Assembly (NCBI GenBank): GCA_041481445.1
Contig: JBGPBV010000052.1
Span: 1 to 40,471 of the forward strand
Source: AA29 sp041481445
GTDB lineage: Bacteria > Acidobacteriota > Vicinamibacteria > Fen-336
Direction: 5' to 3'
DNA length: 40,471 nucleotides
The notes beneath the pieces were generated by a model that had not been told where the DNA came from, made no database searches, and worked only from the letters and a program-made list of their open reading frames with translations. How positions within the stretch are numbered: position 1 is the first letter of the stretch; every line of letters begins with the position of its first letter. The position numbers and the translations under genes were made by a program. This document shows positions 1 through 6,512 of this stretch, piece after piece.

Positions 1-474
1 ATCGGGGTCGCGATCGGGATGCGCTCCTCACGCGCCCAGCTCGTGTGGCCGCCGCCCGGGCAGCGTGACGTCCGCAAGACGGACATGGCCATCCTGGAAT
101 TGGAAGAGGCCGTCGTGGGAGAGCCGTTCGGGCTGGCCGTCTTCCAGCATCGCGACGGCGGATTGCCCATGGAGCTCTACCTGGCCGCACCTGGGCACCG
201 CGCCGCCGTCCTGCCGATCCGGGCGCGCACCGTCGCCTACGGCCCCCAGTGGTTCATCTACCGGGAGCTCTCGCACGGCGACTCGGGTGGGATGGTGTTC
301 GCGCTCGAGGAGGGCGCGATCGTTCCCTACGGGTTCGTGAGCGCGATCGGGTCCCTTCCTGGAGAATCCGCTCGCGGCACGGCCGTCTACGGCCGCGACG
401 CGATGCGGATCTTCATCAACCAGTTCCTTCGGGCACGTGCGAGCACGGCCGGAGGCTGGTCGTCACGCGACTGA
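1..474 (+). CDS. Trypsin-like serine protease, C-terminal part (5' end outside window)
   Basis: The reading frame is open from base 1, so the start codon lies upstream of the window; a Met at 19-21 is internal and not preceded by a ribosome site. In the visible 157 residues, DMAIL (about residue 28) fits the catalytic Asp strand of chymotrypsin-fold proteases and HGDSGG (Ser at about residue 95, codon 283-285) is the nucleophile motif. The catalytic His would be in the missing part. A hydrophobic strand (PYGFVSAIG) follows, as in the last barrel of the fold. It converges on the small lipoprotein gene at 525-698. Whether it is secreted cannot be judged without the N terminus. The family assignment is fairly firm; the substrate is unknown. 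Confidence 0.7.
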   Translation: MGVAIGMRSSRAQLVWPPPGQRDVRKTDMAILELEEAVVGEPFGLAVFQHRDGGLPMELYLAAPGHRAAVLPIRARTVAYGPQWFIYRELSHGDSGGMVFALEEGAIVPYGFVSAIGSLPGESARGTAVYGRDAMRIFINQFLRARASTAGGWSSRD

Positions 475-481
475 CCGCTTG

Positions 482-508
482 CTCACCACCCCACGGGCGT
501 AAGGTGAG
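482..508. terminator. Weak hairpin between convergent genes
   Basis: CTCACC at 482-487 is complementary to GGTGAG at 503-508 with a 15-nt loop. It lies between the end of the protease gene and the end of the small lipoprotein gene, where a bidirectional terminator would be expected. There is no U-tract, so this is only a possible terminator. Confidence 0.2.
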
Positions 509-524
509 ACTGGTCAGATCGGGC

Positions 525-698
525 CTAGGGCCAGACCGGTCCCCCGACGTAGGCGCCGTGGTACGGACTGCCGTATCCGCCTCCATACACCGGGCCGACC
601 ACGCCCACGCCCACGGTGGTGACGCAAGCGGCGGATCCGAGGGCGACGACGGCCAGGAGCGCGAAGGCGGCGAGGCGCAGGACGTGCTTGCGGTTCAT
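525..698 (-). CDS. Small glycine/tyrosine-rich lipoprotein-like peptide
   Basis: A 57-residue product with an N-terminal basic stretch (MNRKHVLR), a hydrophobic core and Cys25 in GSAAC, followed by a short tail rich in Gly, Val and Tyr (GVGVVGPVYGGGYG) ending in VGGPVWP. GGAGGAG lies about 8 nt before the ATG, a strong ribosome site that supports a real gene. The lipobox is imperfect (Ser rather than Leu at -3), so it may be a lipoprotein or simply secreted. Tiny proteins of this composition are common in Gram-negative envelopes, but I do not recognise a family. It is followed upstream, in the same direction, by the VOC gene 18 nt away, suggesting co-transcription. Confidence 0.6.
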   Translation of the reverse strand: MNRKHVLRLAAFALLAVVALGSAACVTTVGVGVVGPVYGGGYGSPYHGAYVGGPVWP

Positions 699-716
699 AT
701 CCTTGTCTCCTCCGGC

Positions 717-1586
717 CTAGAGAGGCCACTTCTGGAGGGCGAGGGCCGCGCCCGTCGGGTCGGTGACGATCGCCAGCGTGCCCTTGCGGACGTCGGGGCG
801 GGGCTCGATCACGACCTTGCCGCCGAGTGAGACCGCCTTCGCGGCCAGCGCCGCCGGATCCTCCACCCGGACGTAGGGCAGCCAGTTCGGCTGGACGCCC
901 TCGAACTCCGGCGGAAGCTGCAGGAGGCCGGCCCGTGCGCGCTGGCGCCTCAACACGTAGTAGTCGATGCCACGCTCGGTCGGCGCGACACTGCTCTCGT
1001 ATCCGGCGAGGCTCTTGTAGAAGGCGAGCGCGGCCGGGCCGTCCTTCGCGAGGTGCTCCATCCAGAAGAATCGCCGGAGCGGCGGCTCCGCCGGCTCCGC
1101 GGGCAGGGTCCCGGTCACGCCGGCGACGCCGAGCGGCGCGCCCTGAGGGTCCAGCACGACCGCGACGCGGCCGTAGGCGCCGACCAGGGTCGGGGGAACC
1201 ACCACCTTGCCCCCGGCGGACGTCACCTGCCCGAGCGCCTGATCCAGGTCCCCCACGGACAGGTACGCCAGCCACACGGCGGGCCCCGTCCTCGACTCCT
1301 GACGCTGGACGATGCCGCCCGCGGGCTGGCCGCCCGACCGCGCGACGACGTAGGGGCGGCCGTTGCGGGTCTTCGACTCGAACTCCCAGCCGAGGAGCGC
1401 CCCGTAGAACTTCTGGGCCGCCGCGACGTCGTAGGTCACGAGATCGTGCCAGACGAACCGGCCGACGGTCTCGTTCGGGGCCCGGACTGCCCCCGCCGTG
1501 GCGGTCGCGGCTTTCCCGCTCGCACCGGCCGTCACCGCGACCATGGCCGCGAGGGCGCCCGTCACGCCCAGACCCATCGCTCTCAT
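717..1586 (-). CDS. Exported protein with two VOC (glyoxalase-like) domains
   Basis: 289 residues. The N terminus (about 1-26) is a signal peptide: Met-Arg, then an Ala/Val-rich hydrophobic segment ending ASGKAATA. Two vicinal-oxygen-chelate modules follow, roughly residues 38-155 and 165-287. Each has the beta-alpha-beta-beta-beta pattern with AAQKFYGALLGWEF in the first, AALAFYKSLAGYES in the second, and late strands VVLDPQGAPLG and IVTDPTGAALAL. This resembles the two-domain proteins annotated as glyoxalase/bleomycin resistance or extradiol-dioxygenase-like, which are usually cytoplasmic; the signal peptide is unusual. Start chosen at 1586 because GGAGG precedes it by 7 nt. Metal ligands are not clear by eye, so catalysis is unproven. 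Confidence 0.8.
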   Translation of the reverse strand: MRAMGLGVTGALAAMVAVTAGASGKAATATAGAVRAPNETVGRFVWHDLVTYDVAAAQKFYGALLGWEFESKTRNGRPYVVARSGGQPAGGIVQRQESRTGPAVWLAYLSVGDLDQALGQVTSAGGKVVVPPTLVGAYGRVAVVLDPQGAPLGVAGVTGTLPAEPAEPPLRRFFWMEHLAKDGPAALAFYKSLAGYESSVAPTERGIDYYVLRRQRARAGLLQLPPEFEGVQPNWLPYVRVEDPAALAAKAVSLGGKVVIEPRPDVRKGTLAIVTDPTGAALALQKWPL

Positions 1587-1657
1587 CGCTGACCTCCACA
1601 CTGCCGTGCTGGCTTTCCCGACCGACGACGGTGGCCGCCTACGGAGAGGGTTCCACA

Positions 1658-2053
1658 CTACAGGACGGTGAACAACTCGTTCCTCTTCAGGGCTCGGTCG
1701 AAGGTCACCGTGGCACTGCATCCGGCCTTCCGGTTTCGCAGACCCAGGACATAGTCCGCAAGATCCCCCTGGCCGCCTCGGTAAGCTTCCAGGGCGTCCC
1801 TCAGCAGGTCTCGGTCCTCGACGGAGAACTGGGCAGCATCGAGGATCCTGGCCACGGCTTCGGCGACGGTCTGCTTGCCGAACCGGTACGCGCCGCGAAG
1901 GACCCAGACAAGTTCGCACACCACGACCACGTCCAGATGAAGCGGTTCCCCGCGGCCGACCGCGCCGTCGATCAGGGAGTTGGCCTTCCTCGCCTGAGCG
2001 AGATCGTCCTGGGTCAGATAGCGGACCAGGACGTTGGTATCGAGGCCCGTCAT
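1658..2053 (-). CDS. vapC: PIN-domain ribonuclease toxin (VapC-type)
   Basis: 131 residues, the usual VapC size. The PIN acidic residues are visible: Asp5 in LDTNVLVRY, Glu47 in CELVWVL, Asp97/Asp100 in GDLADYVLG and Asp119 in TFDRAL. Members cleave RNA (often tRNA or rRNA) with Mg2+ and are held inactive by the upstream antitoxin. The gene starts 5 nt after the stop of the AbrB-type antitoxin gene, so the two are co-transcribed. All key residues are intact, so the toxin is predicted to be functional. Its RNA target cannot be read from the sequence. Confidence 0.9.
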   Translation of the reverse strand: MTGLDTNVLVRYLTQDDLAQARKANSLIDGAVGRGEPLHLDVVVVCELVWVLRGAYRFGKQTVAEAVARILDAAQFSVEDRDLLRDALEAYRGGQGDLADYVLGLRNRKAGCSATVTFDRALKRNELFTVL

Positions 2054-2058
2054 CGCTC

Positions 2059-2295
2059 CTACCGGCCCTGGCGGGCGATCGCCGCGTTCATCTGCTCGAT
2101 GCTCACAGGCTTCCGGCCGGCCCTTCGAAGAAGCCCCTTGAGGTCACCGATGTCGCGGACCGCCGGCTGAACGACGACTCGCCCCTCCGCATCCAGCACG
2201 AAGTCGAGCCGATCGCCGACCCCGACCTTGAGCGCCTGCCGGATGGATCGCGGAATGGTGATCTGCCCCTTGCTCGTGACCGTCGCTCTTGGCAC
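2059..2295 (-). CDS. vapB: AbrB/SpoVT-type antitoxin (VapB-type)
   Basis: 78 residues. Residues 3-46 form a swapped-hairpin AbrB domain (ATVTSKGQITIP, GDRLDFVLDAEGRVVVQPA), the DNA-binding half; the C-terminal 30 residues (DLKGLLRR, SIEQMNAAIARQGR) match the toxin-wrapping tail of VapB/MazE-like antitoxins. The start is GTG at 2295, set 5-6 nt after a perfect AAGGAGG. The gene is preceded by two identical palindromes (2303-2339), the first of which overlaps its ribosome site, so the complex very likely represses its own operon. Confidence 0.88.
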   Translation of the reverse strand: MPRATVTSKGQITIPRSIRQALKVGVGDRLDFVLDAEGRVVVQPAVRDIGDLKGLLRRAGRKPVSIEQMNAAIARQGR

Positions 2296-2302
2296 TGACC
2301 CT

Positions 2303-2339
2303 CCTTACATCACGTAAGGCACCCTTACCCAAGGTAAGG
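2303..2339 (-). promoter_or_regulatory. Tandem palindromic operator of the vapBC operon
   Basis: Two perfect inverted repeats of the same half-site: CCTTAC-ATCAC-GTAAGG at 2303-2319 and CCTTAC-CCAAG-GTAAGG at 2323-2339. Both have 6-bp arms and a 5-bp spacer, and they start exactly 20 bp apart, two turns of the helix, so two dimers could sit on the same face. The proximal copy overlaps the AAGGAGG of vapB (2300-2306). Swapped-hairpin antitoxins are known to bind such repeats and repress with the toxin as co-repressor. The repeat structure is seen; the binding is inferred. Confidence 0.85.
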
Positions 2340-2355
2340 ATACTCCACTTGACCG

Positions 2356-2451
2356 TTACCCCGTGTCCGTCCACGTCGGTGCAGCCGCGCCGGCCCGCCG
2401 GAACACGAGGAGCTGACGGCCCAGGCGAAGCCGGTCTCCGTCATCCACCTC
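2356..2451 (-). pseudogene. 3' remnant of an FHA-domain gene
   Basis: The minus-strand frame ending in TAA at 2356-2358 reads EVDDGDRLRLGRQLLVFRRA plus a short tail. DGD-(R)-(L/I)-(R)-LG followed by LVFR is the typical last pair of strands of a forkhead-associated (phosphothreonine-binding) domain. Nothing like the earlier FHA motifs (GR...S..H) is found upstream in any frame up to 2615. It therefore appears to be the surviving end of a lost gene that once preceded vapBC. Chance similarity in a GC-rich frame cannot be excluded. The rest of the 2340-2624 gap shows no further recognisable element except the ribosome site of the next gene. Confidence 0.35.
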
Positions 2452-2624
2452 TCGCGAGCAATCTACGGTGGCGGAGGGCCGGACGTCTTGCCCGATTCGG
2501 CCGGTGGTGGGCGGGCGTCGGCGGGCGGCCGTTCCACCGCCCGCCGCTCCGGATCCCCCGCTCACCGATTTGAACGTGCGACCCCAGCCGTCCACCCGCA
2601 TCTTGTCCGTGAGAGGTGAGCAAC

Positions 2625-3440
2625 ATGATGGAGCGCACGGGGGCGAGGGCGCGGGCCCTCCGGCAGGAGCGGGTGGCCAAGATCGTCTGGGGGAGCCTCT
2701 TCGTCGTGATGGGCGTACTCTTCACCCTGCACGACATGGGACGCATCGATCTGGGCGAACCCAAGACGGAGTTCGCAGCCGGGCGCGCCGTGGACGGCGA
2801 CGCGAAGACGCGGTGGTCGTCCGCCTTCCGCGATCCGCAGTGGCTCACCGTGGACCTCGGCGTGGCCGCTCCCCTGAGCCGGATCCGGCTCAACTGGGAG
2901 GTGGCCTACGCGAAGGACTACGAGCTGCAGGTCTCGAGCGACGGCACCAATTGGACGACGGCGCGCCGGGTGACGGACGGCAAGGGCGGGATCGACGAGC
3001 AGGAGGTGGACGCGACGGCCCGTTATGTCCGCGTGATGGGGACCCGGCGCGGCACGCCGTACGGCTACTCCCTCTGGGAGGTCCAGGTCTTCGATTCGGC
3101 GGGCGCCGTCATCTCCCAGGGGAAGCCCGCGACCGCCTCGTCCATGGAGGACCGCGGCCCGTTCTTCCTGTGGCTCCGGTTCTGGCCGCTCGTGCTCGTG
3201 GCCAGCGGACTCCCGCTCCTCCTGGCTCCCCGCAACGACGCGAACCAGGTGGTGGGCATGATCCTCGCCGCAATGGGGACGTTCCTCCAGCTCCAGGGCT
3301 TCGGCCTCGTCCCCTGGGGGTTCCGGCAGACGGCGTCGGTCGTCCTGATCGTGGCGGGCGTGGTGATCCTGCTCCAGTCCCAACGCCGGAGCGAGAGGTC
3401 CGACGATGGCGGAGCGGGGCCCATGGGGGACGCGTCGTGA
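2625..3440 (+). CDS. LiaF-like four-helix membrane protein with inserted F5/8 type C (discoidin) domain
   Basis: About 271 residues. One helix (KIVWGSLFVVMGVLFTLHDMG) is followed by an extracytoplasmic discoidin-type jelly roll of about 120 residues (AVDGDAKTRWSS, WLTVDLG, LNWEVAYAKDYELQVSSDG, ARYVRVMGTR, YSLWEVQVF), then three more helices (FWPLVLVASGLPLLL, VVGMILAAMGTFLQL, ASVVLIVAGVVILL). The helices align with those of the LiaF-like gene next door. F5/8C domains bind glycans or lipids, so it may present a ligand-sensing domain outside the membrane. ATG at 2625 is chosen because AGAGGTGAG lies just before it; GTG at 2616 would add three residues but lacks a ribosome site. The stop overlaps the next start (GTGA), so the genes are coupled. 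Confidence 0.8.
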   Translation: MMERTGARARALRQERVAKIVWGSLFVVMGVLFTLHDMGRIDLGEPKTEFAAGRAVDGDAKTRWSSAFRDPQWLTVDLGVAAPLSRIRLNWEVAYAKDYELQVSSDGTNWTTARRVTDGKGGIDEQEVDATARYVRVMGTRRGTPYGYSLWEVQVFDSAGAVISQGKPATASSMEDRGPFFLWLRFWPLVLVASGLPLLLAPRNDANQVVGMILAAMGTFLQLQGFGLVPWGFRQTASVVLIVAGVVILLQSQRRSERSDDGGAGPMGDAS

Positions 3441-4123
3441 GGGACGCGTCCTCCGCGGGCACCGCGCGCAGCCGCACCGCGCTCGGCCTCGTGCTGATCG
3501 CGGTCGGCCTCGTCTTCACCCTGGACAGCGCGGGCGTCCTGCGCACGGACGGTCTCGCCCGGTGGTGGCCCCTGCTCCTCATCGGGGTCGGCATCGTCAA
3601 GGTCCGGCAGCCGAGGGAGGACGGCCAGCGGGCGGCCGGCGTGGCCTTCCTCCTGCTCGGCGGCCTGCTCCAGTTGACGAGCATCCTCACGTTCGGCTCC
3701 TCGTGGACCCTGCTCCTGGTCGGCGTCGGCCTGTTCCTGCTCTGGCAGGGCGTCGAGGGACCGCGGGCGGAAGCGGCGACCGTCTCGGAATCGCCCTACC
3801 TGTCGGACATGGCGCTCATCGGCTACCTCAAGCGCAGCCACCAATCCGCCGACTTCCGCGGCGGGTCCATCACCGCCGTCATGGGCGGAGTGGAGCTCGA
3901 CCTCCGGAAGGCGGTCCTGACCAGCGGGACCGCCTACGTCGACGTCGTCGCCTTCTGGGGAGGGATCGAGATCAAGGTTCCAGCGGGGTGGACGGTGGAC
4001 GCGCGCGTGGTCCCCGTGATGGGCGCGTTCGAGAACAAGGTGGACTCCCCTTCCGTGTCCGGCGGCCCACGCCTGGTGCTGCGCGGCCACGCGATCATGG
4101 GGGCGGTGGTCATCGGGTCCTGA
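3437..4123 (+). CDS. LiaF-like transmembrane envelope-stress protein
   Basis: 228 residues with a GTG start overlapping the previous stop. Four helices in the first 115 residues (LGLVLIAVGLVFTLDSAGVL, RWWPLLLIGVGIVKV, GVAFLLLGGLLQLTSIL, WTLLLVGVGLFLLW) form the DUF5668-type module. The C-terminal part (GGSITAVMGGVELDLRKAVL, AYVDVVAFWGGIEIKVPAGWTV, VVPVMGAFENK, RLVLRGHAIMGAVVIG) is the beta-solenoid 'cell wall-active antibiotics response' domain of LiaF/VraT-type proteins. In Bacillus, LiaF inhibits the LiaSR two-component system until the envelope is stressed. Here it lies directly before a kinase-regulator pair, fitting the same role, although that pair is of the LytS/LytTR rather than the LiaS/LiaR class. 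Confidence 0.85.
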   Translation: MRDASSAGTARSRTALGLVLIAVGLVFTLDSAGVLRTDGLARWWPLLLIGVGIVKVRQPREDGQRAAGVAFLLLGGLLQLTSILTFGSSWTLLLVGVGLFLLWQGVEGPRAEAATVSESPYLSDMALIGYLKRSHQSADFRGGSITAVMGGVELDLRKAVLTSGTAYVDVVAFWGGIEIKVPAGWTVDARVVPVMGAFENKVDSPSVSGGPRLVLRGHAIMGAVVIGS

Positions 4124-4125
4124 GC

Positions 4126-5190
4126 GTGCACCCCGTCCTCGCCGACGGCCGGCGCCTGGCGGTGTACATGACGGCCTCGGTGCCGGTGGCCCTCGCGGGA
4201 ACGGCGCTCCTGGCCCAGGGGCGCAACGCGCTGCCTCCCGCGCCGGCCGCGCTGATCGCATTCCCCCTGTCCATGGCCGCCACCCTGCTGCTGCTCCCCC
4301 TCTGGTACCTCTGCCGCGCGCTGCCCGTCTACGAGACGTCCGTCTCCCGTCTCCTGCTCACCCACGCGGGCGGGGCGCTGCTCACGGGCCTGGCCGGGAC
4401 CTACCTCGGCGGGGCCGTGGCACGCCTCGTCGGCTCCACGCGGCCGGGCGCGGGGATCGAAGTCTCGTACCAGGCCCAGTCGGCGGGAGTCATGGCCGCG
4501 GGGGCCCTGGTCTACCTCCTGGCCATGTCCTTCCACTACGTCCTCCTGGGCGTGGACGCCACCCGGCGCGCCGAGCAGCACTCCATGGAGCTGTCGATCC
4601 TGGCCCGGGAGGCGGAGCTCCGGGCGCTGCGGGCACAGGTCCATCCCCATTTCCTCTTCAACAGCCTGAACTCCATCAGCGCCCTCGTGTCCACGGATCC
4701 CGTCCAGGCCCGCGAGATGTGCGTCCTGCTCGCCGAGTTCTTCCGCAAGACCCTCGCCCTCGGCGAGAGACCCGGAGTGACCCTGGAGGAGGAGCTGGCG
4801 GTGGCCCGGACCTACCTGGCCATCGAGGGGCTGCGGCTCGGCACGCGGCTCTCCGTCGAGGAGGGTGTCGACGACGGGGCGCGCGCCTGCCGGCTCCCGC
4901 CGCTCCTCCTGCAGCCGCTGGTCGAGAACGCCATTCGTCACGGCATCGCCACCCGCGCGGAAGGCGGGGTGCTGCGCATCGAAGCCCGGACGGACGGGCA
5001 GCGCATGCGCATCAGCGTGGAGAACCCGTTCGATCCCGACGCGCCCCACCGGCCCGGGGTGGGGGTGGGGCTCGCCAACGTCCGCCGCCGCCTGCTCGCG
5101 GGCTACGGCGACCGCGCGCGGTTCGAGGCCGAGAAGGGCGAAGGCCACTTCCGGGTGGCGATCTCCATGCCCGCGGAGGCGCTGGAGTGA
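4126..5190 (+). CDS. LytS/YehU-type membrane sensor histidine kinase
   Basis: 354 residues from the GTG at 4126, two bases after the LiaF stop; an internal ATG at 4168 is the alternative. Four helices span about residues 12-31, 40-66, 76-101 and 119-142, with no large extracellular domain, so sensing is intramembrane or through partners. The kinase core is of the His_kinase (PF06580) type: VHPHFLFNSLNSISAL with the phosphoacceptor at about His175, ARTYLAIEGLRLG, then the N box LLLQPLVENAIRHGI and the G box GVGVGLANVRRRL. These kinases pair with LytTR regulators, as here. The two membrane proteins before it are likely its sensory partners. Confidence 0.88.
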   Translation: MHPVLADGRRLAVYMTASVPVALAGTALLAQGRNALPPAPAALIAFPLSMAATLLLLPLWYLCRALPVYETSVSRLLLTHAGGALLTGLAGTYLGGAVARLVGSTRPGAGIEVSYQAQSAGVMAAGALVYLLAMSFHYVLLGVDATRRAEQHSMELSILAREAELRALRAQVHPHFLFNSLNSISALVSTDPVQAREMCVLLAEFFRKTLALGERPGVTLEEELAVARTYLAIEGLRLGTRLSVEEGVDDGARACRLPPLLLQPLVENAIRHGIATRAEGGVLRIEARTDGQRMRISVENPFDPDAPHRPGVGVGLANVRRRLLAGYGDRARFEAEKGEGHFRVAISMPAEALE

Positions 5191-5918
5191 TCCGGGTGCT
5201 GATCGTCGACGACGAGGCCCCCGCGCGGGCCCTCCTCCGCGAGATGCTGGCCACGGAGCCGGACGTCGAGATCCTGGGCGAAGCCGCGACCGGGCTGGAG
5301 GCGGTCAAGGCGGCGGCCGAGCTCAAGCCGGAGGTGGTGTTCCTCGACATCGAGATGCCGAAGCTGGACGGCTTCGAGGTCCTGGAGCTGCTGGACCCGC
5401 AGATCGCGGTCGTCTTCGTCACCGCCTACGACAGCCATGCCCTCCGCGCCTTCGAGGTGCACGCGGTCGACTACGTCCTGAAGCCGTATCGCGCCGAGCG
5501 TCTCCGCGAGGCGCTGTCCCGCGCGCGGGCGCGGGTCGGTGATCGGCCCGACCCCACCCTCCTCGCCCGCGCCGCCCGCCCCGCCGGGCAGTACGCCCGC
5601 CGGGTGGTGGTGAAGGACGGCGCCCACATCCACGTCATCCCGGTGGAGCGCCTGGACTACGCCCAGGCCCAGGACGACTACGTCGCCCTGCGCACGGAGG
5701 GCAAGACGATCCTCAAGACCCAGACCCTGGGCGGCCTGGAGGCCGGACTCGACCCGTCCCTGTTCGTCCGCGTCCACCGCTCGTTCGTGGTGCGTCTCGA
5801 CCGCATCCGCACTCTCGAGCCCTACGGCAAGAACGACCACGTGGCCATCCTGGCCGACGGCACCCGCCTGCCGGTGAGCCGGGAAGGATACGCCCGCCTC
5901 CGGGAGCTGCTCGAGTAG
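5187..5918 (+). CDS. LytTR-family response regulator
   Basis: 243 residues, GTG start inside the kinase stop (GTGA overlap), so output is coupled to the kinase. The receiver has Asp8/Asp9, phosphoacceptor Asp54 (FLDIEMPKLDG), Thr79 (FVTAYD) and Lys99 (YVLKPY). The C-terminal LytTR DNA-binding domain (about 140-243) shows VVVKDGAHIHVIPVERLDYAQAQ, DDYVALRTEG, FVRVHRSFVVRLDRI and LPVSREGYARLREL. Such regulators bind pairs of direct repeats. No obvious pair of repeats is seen before the operon, so its targets may be elsewhere. Confidence 0.92.
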   Translation: MIRVLIVDDEAPARALLREMLATEPDVEILGEAATGLEAVKAAAELKPEVVFLDIEMPKLDGFEVLELLDPQIAVVFVTAYDSHALRAFEVHAVDYVLKPYRAERLREALSRARARVGDRPDPTLLARAARPAGQYARRVVVKDGAHIHVIPVERLDYAQAQDDYVALRTEGKTILKTQTLGGLEAGLDPSLFVRVHRSFVVRLDRIRTLEPYGKNDHVAILADGTRLPVSREGYARLRELLE

Positions 5919-5949
5919 GGGTGTGGGATCGGGTGGTATGATCGGGAGT

Positions 5950-6180
5950 ATGAGAGTCAAGACCTCCGTGACGATCGACGAGCGGGTTCTGAAGGCCCTC
6001 GACAAGGCCACGACCCGGACGCGAAGCCGGTCCCGGGTGATCGAGGACGCCGCCCGTGAGTTCCTGGCGCGCCGCGCGCGGGCGGCACGGGAAGCCCGTG
6101 ACCTCGCGATCCTGAACGAGTCGGCGGAGGCCTTGAACCGGGAGATGGATGACGTCCTGGCGTACCAGGCGGACGTTTGA
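5950..6180 (+). CDS. Ribbon-helix-helix antitoxin
   Basis: About 76 residues. MRVKTSVTIDERVLKALDK is the beta strand and first helix of a CopG/MetJ-type ribbon-helix-helix domain, then TRTRSRSRVIEDAAREFLARRARAAREARD gives the second helix and a basic-acidic tail that would wrap the toxin. The next gene overlaps its stop and is MazF-like, completing a pair. Start at 5950 is preferred because the family begins with this strand; ATG 5938 and GTG 5923 in frame would add 4 or 9 residues and neither has a well-placed ribosome site. The 7-bp direct repeat GATCGGG at 5927-5933 and 5940-5946 lies in the short gap after the LytTR gene and may be an operator. Confidence 0.8.
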   Translation: MRVKTSVTIDERVLKALDKATTRTRSRSRVIEDAAREFLARRARAAREARDLAILNESAEALNREMDDVLAYQADV

Positions 6181-6503
6181 AGCGAGGCGACCTCTTCCGC
6201 GTCCGGCGGCCGCGCGGAGGGGACCCGAAGCGGTCTCGGGTCTTCGCCGTCGTCAGCCGTCAGACTCTGATCGATTCACGCTTCTCCACCGTCGTTTGCG
6301 CCCCGGTCTACACGCGTCGCGATGGGTTGGCGACGCAAGTCGAGGTCGGCCTCGAAGAAGGGCTCAAGCACGAATCGAGCATTCACTGCGATGCCCTCGT
6401 CAGCCTGCCGAAGTCCTTCCTCACCGACTACGTCTCGAGCCTCGCCCCCGGGCGCGTACGCGCGCTCGACCAGGCGCTCCGTGTGGCCCTGGCCCTCGCC
6501 TGA
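6177..6503 (+). CDS. MazF/PemK-type endoribonuclease toxin
   Basis: 108 residues, starting with TTG in the stop of the antitoxin gene (TTGA overlap). The PemK/MazF fold is visible: KRGDLFRVRRP, RVFAVVSRQTLI, FSTVVCAPVYTRR, TQVEVGLEEGL, SSIHCDALVSLPKSFL. The Arg of RGD and the Ser-Ser and Cys-Asp stretch correspond to the catalytic and dimer region of the family. It should cleave single-stranded mRNA; its cut site cannot be predicted. Length and motifs are complete, so it looks intact. Confidence 0.87.
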   Translation: MKRGDLFRVRRPRGGDPKRSRVFAVVSRQTLIDSRFSTVVCAPVYTRRDGLATQVEVGLEEGLKHESSIHCDALVSLPKSFLTDYVSSLAPGRVRALDQALRVALALA

Positions 6504-6512
6504 GGGCGGGTC

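Noticed and set aside
827..2170. Long plus-strand open frame over the VOC and vapBC genes
   Set aside because: Its product is an Arg/Pro/Ala-rich sequence without domains, typical of antisense frames in GC-rich DNA; the minus-strand genes have clear motifs.
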